From FEN-1219 sp963713355 (GTDB taxonomy: Bacteria; Pseudomonadota; Gammaproteobacteria; Steroidobacterales; Rariloculaceae): a DNA stretch of 64,000 nucleotides. The translations under genes and the position numbers were made by a program. Below the pieces are notes generated by a model. It was not told where the DNA came from. It searched no databases and saw only the letters and a list, made by a program, of their open reading frames with translations. Below, in pieces: positions 1 to 7,889 of this stretch. How positions within the stretch are numbered: the first letter of the stretch is position 1; each line of letters begins with the position of its first letter. Where the stretch lies: NCBI GenBank assembly GCA_963713355.1, contig CAVQLK010000007.1, positions 57,737 through 121,736 of the forward strand, read 5' to 3'.

Positions 1-155
1 ATTACTACGTCGCGATCGGCGTCGCCGCGCTCGGCGCGCGCCTGTACGTCGACTGGTGGTATTGGCCGGTCATCTGCACGGCCGTGGGCGTGCTCGGGAT
101 CGCGGGCGGCGTGCTCATTTGGTTCAAGCGCCGAGGTAGCCGCCGCTCGCAGTGA
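1..155 (+). CDS. C-terminal end of a membrane protein (5' truncated)
   Basis: An open frame enters from the left edge (first full codon at base 3) and stops with TGA at 153-155, giving about 50 residues. It is very hydrophobic, with two probable membrane stretches separated by an aromatic WWYWP turn, and ends in a basic tail (KRRGSRRSQ) typical of a cytoplasmic positive end. Family cannot be assigned from this fragment. It converges on the next gene with only a 7-base gap. Confidence 0.5.
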   Translation, partial: YYVAIGVAALGARLYVDWWYWPVICTAVGVLGIAGGVLIWFKRRGSRRSQ

Positions 156-162
156 GGCGCGG

Positions 163-1509
163 TCAGCGCCCGCGCTCGTCGAGCTCTTCCTCTTCGAGGC
201 CGTCGGGGCTCTCGTCATCGTCATCGTCATCGTCGCGGTCGTCGCGGTCGTCGCGGTCGTCGCGGTCGTCGCGGTCGTCGCGGTCGTCGAGCTCGTCCAG
301 ATCGTCATCGTTGTCCGCAGCCGGCACGAGTTGGCTCGCTGCCCGCATGTCGCGATAGAGCAGCTTGTGCTCGCCGATCTGGATGATGTCGCCGTCCACG
401 AGCTCTTGGTGCTTGACGCGCTGGGAGCGGATGAACACCCCGTTGGTGCTGTTCAAGTCCTCGAGGATCGAACGCGTTTGATCGGAAACGACCTGCGCGT
501 GATGGCGCGAGACGAACCGGCTCTGGATCTGCAAATCGTTGTCGGCCGTGCGCCCGATGATGGTCTTGCCGGGGCCCATGGGGTGCTCGGCGACGAGCTG
601 GTCGCGGTATAGCACCTCGAGGCGAGCCACGGGCCCGTTGCCCGCCGCGAACCGGCCCGTGGAGTCGAGACCGCCCTCGTGCGCGCGCATTCGCTCCGAA
701 TACTCGACCCACTGCAGCTCCTCGACGGCTGCTTTGACGAGCGTGTCGTCGACGACGATCCGTTCCTCGGCGAATGCGCACAGCATTGCCGTATCGCAGA
801 GGACATTGATCAGCCGCGGAACGCCGCCTGTGTAGCGGAAGACGAGATCGCAAGCCTCGGGCTCGAAAATCTTCCGTCCTTTTGCGCCGGCTACATCGAG
901 GCGGTGAGTGATGTACTCGTGGGTCTCGCGCTTCGAAAGAGCGCCCAAGTGGAAACGTAGGCGAACGCGCTGGGTGAGCTGCTGCAGGCGCGGTGAGTCG
1001 AGCTTATGGGAGAGCTCCGGTTGACCCGCGATAATGATGCGCAGGAGCTTTTCCTTGCGCAGCTCGAGGCCGGAGAGAAGGCGCACTTCCTCGAGCACCT
1101 GACGAGACAGATTCTGCGCCTCATCGATGATCAGCAGAATTTTTTTGCCGGCGGCGTACTGCTCGACCATGAAATCTTTGAGCATCGAGAGCAGCTCGAC
1201 CTTGCGTTTGCGGAACGGCTTGAAACCGAACTCGACGAGCAGCGCTTGCAAGAACTCCACCGGCGAGAGCTGCGTCTGGCTGATGTGAGCGAGCACGATG
1301 TCCTGGGGCAGCTCGGCGAGGAAAGCTTCGATGAGCGTGGTCTTGCCGGAGCCGATGTCGCCCGTGATGACGACGAAACCGTCTGCGAGCCAGATCGTCG
1401 ACTCCATGTACGCTTTCGCGCGCGAATGCTGCTTGCTCGCGAACAGGAACTGCGGGTCCGGCGTGAGCCGGAACGGCGGTTCAGTCAGTTGAAACAACTC
1501 GCAGTACAT
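163..1509 (-). CDS. ExeA-type AAA ATPase fused to an FHA domain, acidic repeat tail
   Basis: 448 residues. The N-terminal half is an ExeA/GspA-like P-loop ATPase: it opens with a short YxxFFxLxxxPF-like start (residues 1-20), has a Walker A GDIGSGKTT at 50-58 and a Walker B LLIIDEAQ at 125-132. Residues about 297-387 form a forkhead-associated (FHA) phosphothreonine-binding domain, with the signature SRHHA at 334-338 and LNSTNG at 352-357. The end (about 400-448) is a low-complexity Asp/Arg/Glu tail built on a DDR triplet repeat. ExeA proteins usually help place secretins or act in transposition and partition-like switching, and here no secretin or transposase is adjacent. Replacing the usual peptidoglycan-binding C-terminus with FHA suggests control by Ser/Thr phosphorylation (inference). 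It stands alone, convergent with the left-hand gene. Confidence 0.85.
   Translation of the reverse strand: MYCELFQLTEPPFRLTPDPQFLFASKQHSRAKAYMESTIWLADGFVVITGDIGSGKTTLIEAFLAELPQDIVLAHISQTQLSPVEFLQALLVEFGFKPFRKRKVELLSMLKDFMVEQYAAGKKILLIIDEAQNLSRQVLEEVRLLSGLELRKEKLLRIIIAGQPELSHKLDSPRLQQLTQRVRLRFHLGALSKRETHEYITHRLDVAGAKGRKIFEPEACDLVFRYTGGVPRLINVLCDTAMLCAFAEERIVVDDTLVKAAVEELQWVEYSERMRAHEGGLDSTGRFAAGNGPVARLEVLYRDQLVAEHPMGPGKTIIGRTADNDLQIQSRFVSRHHAQVVSDQTRSILEDLNSTNGVFIRSQRVKHQELVDGDIIQIGEHKLLYRDMRAASQLVPAADNDDDLDELDDRDDRDDRDDRDDRDDRDDDDDDDESPDGLEEEELDERGR
232..285. repeat. Perfect 9-bp tandem repeat, six copies
   Basis: The unit GTCGCGGTC is repeated exactly six times at 232-285, followed by a partial seventh. 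On the minus strand it encodes the Asp-Asp-Arg triplets of the acidic tail of the ATPase-FHA protein. The unit length is a multiple of three, so copy number change alters tail length without shifting frame. Confidence 0.95.
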
Positions 1510-1587
1510 CTGCTATTGCGTGCTCCGGGCCTTCTCGAAGATGACGGAGCCTAACTCAAAGCCCACGGCGTTTCGAGGGACGACGCC

Positions 1588-1632
1588 ATGGATCGCGGGA
1601 GTGTCGCAAATGCACGGAGCAATTTTTGCGAC
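1588..1632 (-). repeat. REP-like double stem-loop element, copy 1 (after purK)
   Basis: Read on the minus strand this starts 5 bases after the purK stop codon. It forms a stem GTCGCAAA / TTTGCGAC (1625-1632 with 1603-1610) followed by the tail ACTCCCGCGATCCATGG. The same core occurs twice after pmbA. Relative to those copies the second base pair of the stem is T-A instead of C-G on both arms, a compensatory change that supports selection on the RNA or cruciform hairpin. It may act as a terminator or mRNA-stabilising element. Confidence 0.75.
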
Positions 1633-1637
1633 CCGGG

Positions 1638-2738
1638 TCACTGATTCGAGCGCGCAACAACTTCTCGCAGCGGCGCGAGGCGCTCGAGCAGCCGGGCACG
1701 ATCGGCGTCGACGAGCGTGCAATGGCCGACCTTGCGCCCGGGCCGCGGGCCCTTGCCGTAGTCGTGCAGATGAGCGCCCGGAATCGCGAGCACTGCGTCG
1801 CGTGGCGGAAGGCGGCCCAGCAGGTTCAGCATCGCAGCGTGCCCTCTTGCGCTGGGATCGCCGAGCGGCCAACCGAGCACGGCGCGCAAGTGATTCTCGA
1901 ACTGGCTCGTCGTGGCGCCTTCGATCGTCCAATGGCCGGAATTGTGAACGCGCGGCGCCATCTCGTTGGCCACGAGGCCGCCCTTGGTGTGGAAGAGCTC
2001 GACGGTCAGCACGCCGCGGTATTCGAGCGTGCTCATGATCGCTGTAAGCCAGCTTTCGGCCTGCTGCTGCAGGTGCGCGTCCTCGTACGGCGCGATCGTG
2101 CTCGCGAGAATCCCGTTGCGATGCACGTTTTCCGCGAGCGGGTAGAACGCGCGCTCGCCGCGCTCGCCTTGCACGCCGATCAGCGACAGCTCGCGGTCGA
2201 ACTCGACGAAGGCCTCCGCGATCGAGGGCACGCCGCCGAGATCCTGCCAAGCAGCTGCGAGCGCCGCTGCATCGCCGACGACGCGTTGGCCGCGTCCGTC
2301 ATAGCCCATTCGGCGTGTCTTCAAGATGGCGGGCCAGCCGAGCTCATCGGCCGCGTCGGCATCGGCGGCCGAGTCGACCGTCACGAACTGCGCTGTCGGA
2401 ATCCCGAGCGAGCGGAACAGAGTCTTTTCAGCGAGCCGATCCTGCGCCGCGGCGACGGCGGTGGGCGGCGGGAAGACCTCGATCCGGCCGTCCAGCGATT
2501 CGAGCGCGGCCACGGCCACGTTCTCGATCTCGAGCGTCACGACGTCGACCAAGTCGGCGAGCTTCGCGAGCGCACGCGGGTCATCGAGCGCGCCCAGCAG
2601 CGACGATGCCACTTGAGCGCCCGGCGCCTCTCGGCTCGAATCGAGCAGCGTGCAATCGATGCCGAGCGGATAGCCCGCCAGCGCGAGCATGCGGCCGAGC
2701 TGGCCGCCGCCGACGATGCCAACTCGGGCTCGCGTCAT
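1638..2738 (-). CDS. purK: N5-carboxyaminoimidazole ribonucleotide synthase PurK
   Basis: 366 residues, usual family length. PurK is the ATP-grasp enzyme that carboxylates AIR with bicarbonate and ATP to N5-CAIR in cytoplasmic purine synthesis. The start chosen is the ATG at 2738 because the protein then opens with the family's N-terminal nucleotide-fold motif RVGIVGGGQLGRMLALAG. Later family motifs are KTRRMGYDGRGQ, EFDRELS and the ATP-grasp metal segment ELFHTKGGLVANEMAPRVHNSGHWT near residues 265-290. It lies 28 bases downstream of purE on the same strand, so the two are almost certainly one transcript, supplying consecutive reactions. A REP-like hairpin begins right after the stop. Confidence 0.95.
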   Translation of the reverse strand: MTRARVGIVGGGQLGRMLALAGYPLGIDCTLLDSSREAPGAQVASSLLGALDDPRALAKLADLVDVVTLEIENVAVAALESLDGRIEVFPPPTAVAAAQDRLAEKTLFRSLGIPTAQFVTVDSAADADAADELGWPAILKTRRMGYDGRGQRVVGDAAALAAAWQDLGGVPSIAEAFVEFDRELSLIGVQGERGERAFYPLAENVHRNGILASTIAPYEDAHLQQQAESWLTAIMSTLEYRGVLTVELFHTKGGLVANEMAPRVHNSGHWTIEGATTSQFENHLRAVLGWPLGDPSARGHAAMLNLLGRLPPRDAVLAIPGAHLHDYGKGPRPGRKVGHCTLVDADRARLLERLAPLREVVARSNQ

Positions 2739-2766
2739 GAACGATGCGGCTCTAACGTGCCGTGCG

Positions 2767-3261
2767 TCAACCGGCGACGCTTGGGTCTGGTTGCTCGAGC
2801 ACTTCGGCCGTCTGCTTGGCACGATAGCGTTCGAGTGCCGCGGCGATCGCAGGATGCTTGTTCGCGAGAATCGCGGCCGCCAGCAGCGCCGCGTTGACGG
2901 CCCCTGACTTGCCGATCGCGACGGTCGCAACGGGAATCCCGCGGGGCATCTGCACAATCGACAGCAGGGAATCGATGCCCTGCAGCGCACGCGAGCGGAC
3001 CGGGACGCCGATGACGGGCAAGCGCGTCTTCGCGGCGGTCATGCCGGGCAAATGTGCCGCGCCGCCGGCCCCTGCAATGAGCACCTCGAGGCCGCGCCCG
3101 ACGGCGCCGCCTGCGTATTCGTACAGGAGGTCCGGGGTGCGATGCGCTGAGACGACACGCGTTTCGAAGGGCACGCCAAGCGCCGTGAGCGTTTCGGTAG
3201 CGTGCATCATCGTGGACCAGTCCGAGCGGGACCCCATGATGACGCCGACCAATGGTTTCAT
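2767..3261 (-). CDS. purE: N5-CAIR mutase PurE
   Basis: 164 residues. PurE moves the carboxyl group of N5-CAIR to give CAIR, the step after PurK. Class I PurE signatures are clear: MGSRSDWSTM near the N-terminus (residues 9-18), SAHRTPD at about 38-44 and GAGGAAHLPGM at about 64-74, which together make the active-site pocket. First gene of the purE-purK pair. A TACAAT -10-like hexamer ends only 6 bases before the ATG and no Shine-Dalgarno sequence is visible, so the message may be leaderless. Divergent from pmbA. Confidence 0.96.
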   Translation of the reverse strand: MKPLVGVIMGSRSDWSTMMHATETLTALGVPFETRVVSAHRTPDLLYEYAGGAVGRGLEVLIAGAGGAAHLPGMTAAKTRLPVIGVPVRSRALQGIDSLLSIVQMPRGIPVATVAIGKSGAVNAALLAAAILANKHPAIAAALERYRAKQTAEVLEQPDPSVAG

Positions 3262-3267
3262 CGGGGC

Positions 3268-3273
3268 ATTGTA
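3268..3273 (-). promoter_or_regulatory. Candidate -10 box of purE
   Basis: TACAAT on the minus strand, six bases upstream of the purE ATG. With normal spacing the transcript would begin at or next to the start codon. The -35 is weak (GTAAGA about 18 bases upstream). On the plus strand a TAGAAT at 3281-3286 is a possible -10 for pmbA in the same 52-base divergent gap. Confidence 0.4.
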
Positions 3274-3313
3274 CAGCAGTTAGAATTCCCTTCTTACACG
3301 AGGTCTGTACGAC

Positions 3314-4648
3314 ATGGACGAGCAAGCGGTTGGCGAATCTTTGAAATCCGTTGCAGCGCAGGCGGTCGCGCTCGCGCGCCGGCAAGGCGCCGATCAGGCC
3401 GAGGTCGGCGCGAGCTACGAGGAAGGATTGTCCGTGACCGTGCGCATGGGCGAGCTCGAATCGGTGGAGCGCCAGCGCGATCGCGGGCTTGCGATCACCG
3501 TGTATCGCGACAAGCGCAAAGGCAGCGCAAGCACGACGGACTTCTCGCCGGCGAGCGTCGAGGACACTGTCCGCAAGGCGATGAGCATCGGCAGCTTCAC
3601 GACGGCCGACGAGTACGCCGGCCTCGCCGAGGCCGAGCTCATGGCGAGCGAGCAAAAGAGTCTCGATCTGTACTTCCCGTGGGACGTCGACGTCGATCGA
3701 GCGACGGAGCTCGCGTTGCGCGGAGAGAATGCGGCGCGCGCGCTCGACGCCCGGATCGCGAACTCCGAGGGGGCGTCCGTCTCGAGCGGCGTCGGGCAGC
3801 GTGTGTACGCGAACTCGCACGGCTTCATCGGCGCCTACCCGACCAGCACACACTCGATGAGCTGCAGCGTGCTCGCGAAGTCCGAAGATTCGCTCGAGCG
3901 CGACTACTGGTACACCGTAAGCCGGCATCCCGGGGACCTCGAGACGCCTGAAACGGTCGGCGAGGAGGCCGCGCGCCGCGCCGTGCAGCGCCTGAACGCC
4001 CGGACGCTGTCGACGCGCAAGGTTCCTGTCCTGTATCCCGCCGAGCTTGCAAAGGGCCTGTTCGGCCATCTGGTCGCCGCCGTGCGCGGCACGGCGCAGT
4101 ACCGGCGGGCGTCGTTTCTGCTCGACGCAGCAGGCAAGGCGGTATTGCCGCCTTACATCGACATCGACGAGGACCCGTGGATTCCACGCGCGCTCGCGAG
4201 CGCGCCGTTCGACGCGGAAGGGGTCGCGACGCGCAAACGCCGTCTCGTCGAGGGCGGCGTGCTGAGTGGCTACGTGCTGTCGAGCTACTCGGCGCGGCGC
4301 CTGGGCCTTGCGACGACGGGCAATGCCGGCGGCATTCACAACTTGCTAATCAAGCCCACGGCCGGCACGCTGGCCGACCTCATCAAGGGGTGCGACGAGG
4401 CGTTCGTCGTCGGCGAGCTGCTCGGGCAGGGCGTCAACACGGTCACCGGCGATTACTCGCGCGGGGCGGCGGGTTTCTGGGTCGAGCGCGGCGAGATCGT
4501 CCATCCCGTGCACGAGGTCACGATTGCCGGCAATCTCAAGGATCTGTTCCGCGAGATTCAAGCCGTCGGCTCCGATATCGACACCCGCGGCACGGTGCGT
4601 TGCGGCGCCGTGCGCGTCGACGGGCTGACGCTCGCCGGCGGCGGTTAG
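3314..4648 (+). CDS. pmbA: Metalloprotease subunit PmbA/TldE
   Basis: 444 residues, close to the E. coli protein. PmbA (TldE) pairs with TldD in a cytoplasmic metalloprotease that processes peptides such as microcin B17. Family hallmarks visible here are the early segment VTVRMGELESVERQRDRG, the internal SEGASVSSGVGQRVYANS, the RASFLLDAAGKAVLP stretch, and the C-terminal NTVTGDYSRGAAGFWVE. The N-terminal helix is acidic, as usual. GAGG about 10 bases before the ATG is the probable ribosome site. No tldD is in the window. Two REP-like elements follow the stop codon directly. Confidence 0.95.
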   Translation: MDEQAVGESLKSVAAQAVALARRQGADQAEVGASYEEGLSVTVRMGELESVERQRDRGLAITVYRDKRKGSASTTDFSPASVEDTVRKAMSIGSFTTADEYAGLAEAELMASEQKSLDLYFPWDVDVDRATELALRGENAARALDARIANSEGASVSSGVGQRVYANSHGFIGAYPTSTHSMSCSVLAKSEDSLERDYWYTVSRHPGDLETPETVGEEAARRAVQRLNARTLSTRKVPVLYPAELAKGLFGHLVAAVRGTAQYRRASFLLDAAGKAVLPPYIDIDEDPWIPRALASAPFDAEGVATRKRRLVEGGVLSGYVLSSYSARRLGLATTGNAGGIHNLLIKPTAGTLADLIKGCDEAFVVGELLGQGVNTVTGDYSRGAAGFWVERGEIVHPVHEVTIAGNLKDLFREIQAVGSDIDTRGTVRCGAVRVDGLTLAGGG

Positions 4649-4650
4649 AC

Positions 4651-4697
4651 GCCGCAAATTGCTCCTGCATTTGCGGCACTCCCGCCATCCATGACGG
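4651..4697 (+). repeat. REP-like double stem-loop element, copy 2 (after pmbA)
   Basis: Begins 2 bases after the pmbA stop. First hairpin: GCCGCAAAT (4651-4659), a 9-base loop, and ATTTGCGGC (4669-4677), a perfect 9-bp stem. Second, weaker hairpin in the tail: CCGCCA-TCCA-TGACGG (4682-4697, one mismatch). Same orientation relative to the upstream gene as the purK copy. Confidence 0.8.
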
Positions 4698-4702
4698 TCG
4701 CT

Positions 4703-6064
4703 TCAATTCGGCCGCGGCCGCAAATTGCTCCCTGCATTTGCGGCACTCCCGCCATCCGTGGCGGTCGCGTCGGCGTCGACGAGATCCGCGAGCGTGCGCT
4801 CGCCAAGCACGTCGCGAATCGCGCGCTCGACCTCGCCGGCAACGCTCGCGACCGTCGCATTCCACTCGTCGTCGAACTCGTGGTGCGAGTCGCGTGCGCT
4901 GCTGCGCACGGAGGCGAGAATCTCGGCGACGCCGATGCGTCGTAAATCGCGCGCCGGAATCAGCCGATTCTCGCGCGTTCGCGTCACCAGCCCTTCATCG
5001 ATGAGAGCCGTGACGACGGGCTCCAGCTGATGCCGCGGCACGCGCAGGCTCGCGGCGAGGCTCTCGATGCGCCAGCCGTGACCGGGTTTCTCGAAGTCGC
5101 GGCCGACCGAGAGCATCACGGAAAGCGCGAGCCGCTCGCGGGTCGCATTTGACGCGCTCGGCGCGCGTTGCCCAAGCGGCAGGTACTCTGGGTGCTGCAC
5201 GTAGAACGCGAGCTGCGTGCCGAGCAGCAGAATCGACCACGACAGGTACAGCCAGATCATCGCGACGAGCACGATCGCGAAGCCCGCGTAGATCGCTTCG
5301 TAACGGCTCACGGACACGATGAAGCTCGTGAACAGGCTGCCGCCGCCGGCCCAGAGGATTCCCGCGAACACGCCGCCGATCAGCGCAGGCTTCAAGCGCA
5401 CTCGCGTGTTCGGGATGATCACGTACAAGACGGTGAAGCTCGCGATGATCACCGCATAGGGCGTGAACCAGCTCAGCGCATCGAGCATTCGGCCGATGAA
5501 CCCGATCTCGTGGAGCCGGCTCATGGCGGCCGTGCTCGAGAGCGTCGCCGTGAAGCCCATGGCTATGCTCATGATCAATGGGCCGAGCAGCATGAAGCTC
5601 AGGTACTCGCCGAACCGGCGCGCGACGCTCCTCGGGTGGTCCACGCGCCAGACGAAGTTGAAGCTGCTTTCGACTTTTTGCGCCATCGAGAAGGCGCTGT
5701 ACAGCAAGAGCACGATGCCCGTGATCGCGAGCGCCGAGCCGCTGACGTTGTCGACGAAGCCGATGATGTTCGCGGAAATTTCGCCGGCGCGCGGACCGAG
5801 CGGAGCGAGAAAGCCGCGCAAGACCGGCTCGAGATCGCGATGGATGCCGAGGCCTTTCAACGCCGCGAACACGAACGCGAGCAGCGGCACGATCGCGAGC
5901 ATCGTCGTGTAGACGAGGCTCATCGCGCGCAGCGTCAGGTCGCCGTGAAAGAAGTCGCGCAGCAGCGCGTACGCGAAGCGCGCGACGATCAGCCAGTACG
6001 GCGGCGGAGCGGTGCTACCCTTGTTCCAAAGGCGGCGCTCGATCGGCCGAGTAATGAGCTCCAT
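4703..6064 (-). CDS. yihY: YihY/BrkB-family inner-membrane protein with C-terminal winged-helix-like region
   Basis: 453 residues. The first about 300 residues match the YihY/BrkB family (once mislabelled RNase BN): about six membrane helices, with the family stretches TLRAMSLVYTTMLAIVPLLA, SSFNFVWRVD and YRG-like YEAIYAGFAIVLVAMIWLYL. Residues about 310-440 are soluble and resemble a winged helix (RVPRHQLEPVVTALIDEGLV), as in longer family members. Function is unproven; a role in envelope or transport is only inferred. It follows purC by 33 bases on the same strand. The last about 20 codons (TDGGSAANAGSNLRPRPN) are read from a REP-like element, so the original C-terminus was probably altered by that insertion. 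Confidence 0.9.
   Translation of the reverse strand: MELITRPIERRLWNKGSTAPPPYWLIVARFAYALLRDFFHGDLTLRAMSLVYTTMLAIVPLLAFVFAALKGLGIHRDLEPVLRGFLAPLGPRAGEISANIIGFVDNVSGSALAITGIVLLLYSAFSMAQKVESSFNFVWRVDHPRSVARRFGEYLSFMLLGPLIMSIAMGFTATLSSTAAMSRLHEIGFIGRMLDALSWFTPYAVIIASFTVLYVIIPNTRVRLKPALIGGVFAGILWAGGGSLFTSFIVSVSRYEAIYAGFAIVLVAMIWLYLSWSILLLGTQLAFYVQHPEYLPLGQRAPSASNATRERLALSVMLSVGRDFEKPGHGWRIESLAASLRVPRHQLEPVVTALIDEGLVTRTRENRLIPARDLRRIGVAEILASVRSSARDSHHEFDDEWNATVASVAGEVERAIRDVLGERTLADLVDADATATDGGSAANAGSNLRPRPN
4717..4764 (+). repeat. REP-like double stem-loop element, copy 3 (inside the 3' end of yihY)
   Basis: Perfect stem GCCGCAAAT (4717-4725) / ATTTGCGGC (4736-4744), then a perfect second stem CCGCCA (4749-4754) / TGGCGG (4759-4764) with loop TCCG. 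It is in tandem with copy 2, 66 bases apart, and its sequence forms the final codons of the convergent yihY gene. Confidence 0.8.
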
Positions 6065-6097
6065 TCGAGCTTCAGACTCGACGCGAGCGAGCGTCGG

Positions 6098-6994
6098 TCA
6101 CGCGGCCCGTTCGCCGCTGAGGCGCTGCAGCGCCTCGAGGTATTTCGCGCGCGTGCGCTCGATAACGACGCGCGGGAGCTTCGGCCCGGGCGCCTGCTTG
6201 TTCCAGTCGAGCGTCTCGAGATAATCGCGAATGTATTGCTTGTCGAAGCTCGGCGGCGAGGAGCCGGCCTTGTAGGTGTCCGCGGGCCAGAAGCGCGACG
6301 AGTCGGGCGTCAGCACTTCGTCCATGACGTGCAGCGTGCCGTTCGCGTCGAGCCCGAACTCGAACTTCGTGTCGGCGATGATTATTCCGCGCGCGCGGGC
6401 GTGCTCCGTCGCACGCGTGTAGAGCTGCAACGACGCCTCGCTGACCTTCTGCGTCAAATCCGAGCCGATCAAGCTCTTCACCTGGTGCAGCGAGATGTTT
6501 TCGTCGTGGCGACCGGCTGCGGCCTTCGTGCTCGGCGTGAAGATCGGCTCGCGCAGCCGCTGCGCGAGCTCGAGGCCGCTCGGCAGCTCGACGCCCGAGA
6601 CACCCCCGGTCTTGCAGTAGTCTTTCCAACCCGAGCCGATCAAGTAACCGCGCACGACGGCTTCTATCGGCACGGGCTCGAGCTTCTGCACGACGACCGC
6701 GCGATTTTTGACGATGGCGTGATCGCGAGCGTCCGTGAGCACGGCTTCGGGGTCGATGCCGGTCAGATGATTCGGCACGACGTCCTCGAGCTTCTTGAAC
6801 CAAAAGTTCGAGATTGACGTCAGCACGACGCCTTTGCCGGGAATTGGATCGGGCAGCACGACGTCGAATGCCGAGAGCCGGTCCGTCGCGACGATCAGCA
6901 ACCGCTCGTCGTCGACTCGGTAAATGTCGCGCACCTTACCGCGCGCGACGAGCTCGAGACTTGCGAGATTGGATTCGAATAACGATGCGGCCAA
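6098..6994 (-). CDS. purC: Phosphoribosylaminoimidazole-succinocarboxamide synthase PurC
   Basis: About 298 residues. SAICAR synthase joins CAIR and aspartate with ATP, the reaction that follows PurE. Motifs: GKVRDIYRVDDERLLIVATDRLSAFDV near the N-terminus, PIPGKG, RGYLIGSGW, IIIADTKFEFG and DEVLTPDSSRFWP. This is the longer eukaryote-like (ADE1) subtype rather than the about 240-residue E. coli form. The start is a TTG at 6994 giving LFESNLASLELVARGKVRD, which matches family N-termini. An in-frame ATG at 7132 exists but would overlap the divergent djlA gene and add a non-conserved extension. Confidence 0.93.
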   Translation of the reverse strand: MAASLFESNLASLELVARGKVRDIYRVDDERLLIVATDRLSAFDVVLPDPIPGKGVVLTSISNFWFKKLEDVVPNHLTGIDPEAVLTDARDHAIVKNRAVVVQKLEPVPIEAVVRGYLIGSGWKDYCKTGGVSGVELPSGLELAQRLREPIFTPSTKAAAGRHDENISLHQVKSLIGSDLTQKVSEASLQLYTRATEHARARGIIIADTKFEFGLDANGTLHVMDEVLTPDSSRFWPADTYKAGSSPPSFDKQYIRDYLETLDWNKQAPGPKLPRVVIERTRAKYLEALQRLSGERAA

Positions 6995-7097
6995 AGCGAT
7001 GTCTCGTTTGCGCGGCGATTCAAAGGCACGATAATGAGCCTTCGCAACGCGTCTCGGCAACTTCACACGGTCGCGCGAAGCGCGTATTGGAGTGTGA

Positions 7098-7865
7098 ATG
7101 CAGTGGCTTGGCAAAGGAATCGGCGGGCTCATCGGGGCCTTGTTCGGGCCCGTCGGCTCGCTGGTCGGCGTGCTCGTCGGGCACCAGTGGGATCAAAGCA
7201 AGGGCGCAGCGCGCGGCGGCTCCGTGCACGAGATCAGCCGCTTGTTCTTCGAGATGACATTCGAGGTCATGGGCCGCGTCGCGAAGATCGACGGCCGCGT
7301 CTCCGAGGACGAGGTGCGTGTCGCGCGGCGCATCATGCACGGAATGCGCTTGAGCGACGAGCAGGTGCAATACGCCATCGAGCACTTCACGCGCGGCAAG
7401 AGCGCCAACCATCCTCTCGAAAGCCGGCTCACGGCGCTCGCCGAGCAGCTCGGCGGCCGCGATGACTTGGCGCGTGCGTTCGTGCAGATCCAGCTTCAAG
7501 CCGCGATCGGCGCGGGCAGCGTCGGCGCGGACAAGCGGCAGGTGCTGTGGCGCGTCGCCAGCGCGATCGGCGTCAGCCGAGCGGATCTCGCGCAGATCGA
7601 AGCGACCGTGCGCGGCTTCGCGAGCGGGAGCGCGCAGCCGCCGAGCGCCCAGAGCCTCCAGGCGGCGTATCGCGTGCTCGGCGTAGGCCCGGACGCGAGC
7701 AATGACGACGTCAAGACGGCGTATCGCCGCCTCATGAGCCAGCATCATCCTGACAAGCTCGTCGCGCGCGGCTTACCGAAGTCGATGAGCGGTGTGGCCG
7801 AGCAGAAGACGCACGAGGTGCGGACGGCCTACGAGCAAATAAAAACGCAGCGCGGCTTCAAGTAG
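7098..7865 (+). CDS. djlA: DnaJ-like co-chaperone DjlA (TerB + J domain)
   Basis: 255 residues. The N-terminus is a glycine-rich hydrophobic segment (residues about 5-28) that anchors DjlA proteins in the inner membrane. Residues about 45-165 are a TerB-like helical domain (EVMGRVAKIDGRVSEDEV). The C-terminal J domain (about 188-255) contains the HPD tripeptide in RRLMSQHHPDKL, the site that stimulates DnaK ATPase. GGAG 7 bases before the ATG is a good ribosome site. Divergent from purC. Its stop codon sits within a hairpin that terminates the convergent crp gene. Confidence 0.92.
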   Translation: MQWLGKGIGGLIGALFGPVGSLVGVLVGHQWDQSKGAARGGSVHEISRLFFEMTFEVMGRVAKIDGRVSEDEVRVARRIMHGMRLSDEQVQYAIEHFTRGKSANHPLESRLTALAEQLGGRDDLARAFVQIQLQAAIGAGSVGADKRQVLWRVASAIGVSRADLAQIEATVRGFASGSAQPPSAQSLQAAYRVLGVGPDASNDDVKTAYRRLMSQHHPDKLVARGLPKSMSGVAEQKTHEVRTAYEQIKTQRGFK

Positions 7866-7875
7866 CCGCGCTGCG
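7837..7875 (-). terminator. Rho-independent terminator of the crp-like gene
   Basis: Perfect 12-bp stem CGCAGCGCGGCT (7846-7857) / AGCCGCGCTGCG (7864-7875) with a 6-base loop. Read on the minus strand it is followed by TTTTTATTT (7845-7837). It lies 14 bases past the end of the crp-like gene and overlaps the last codons of djlA. Confidence 0.9.
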
Positions 7876-7889
7876 TGGAAGAGGGTAGC

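Noticed and set aside
232..288. Possible CRISPR array at the tandem repeat
   Set aside because: The unit is 9 bp with no spacers, lies in frame inside a coding region, and encodes Asp-Asp-Arg.
2735..4339. Minus-strand open frame of 534 codons across pmbA and purE
   Set aside because: Antisense to pmbA and out of frame with purE, both of which are clear family members; composition is shadow-like.
7000..7132. Long form of PurC starting at 7132
   Set aside because: The extension is not family-like and would overlap the start and ribosome site of divergent djlA; TTG at 6994 gives the conserved N-terminus.
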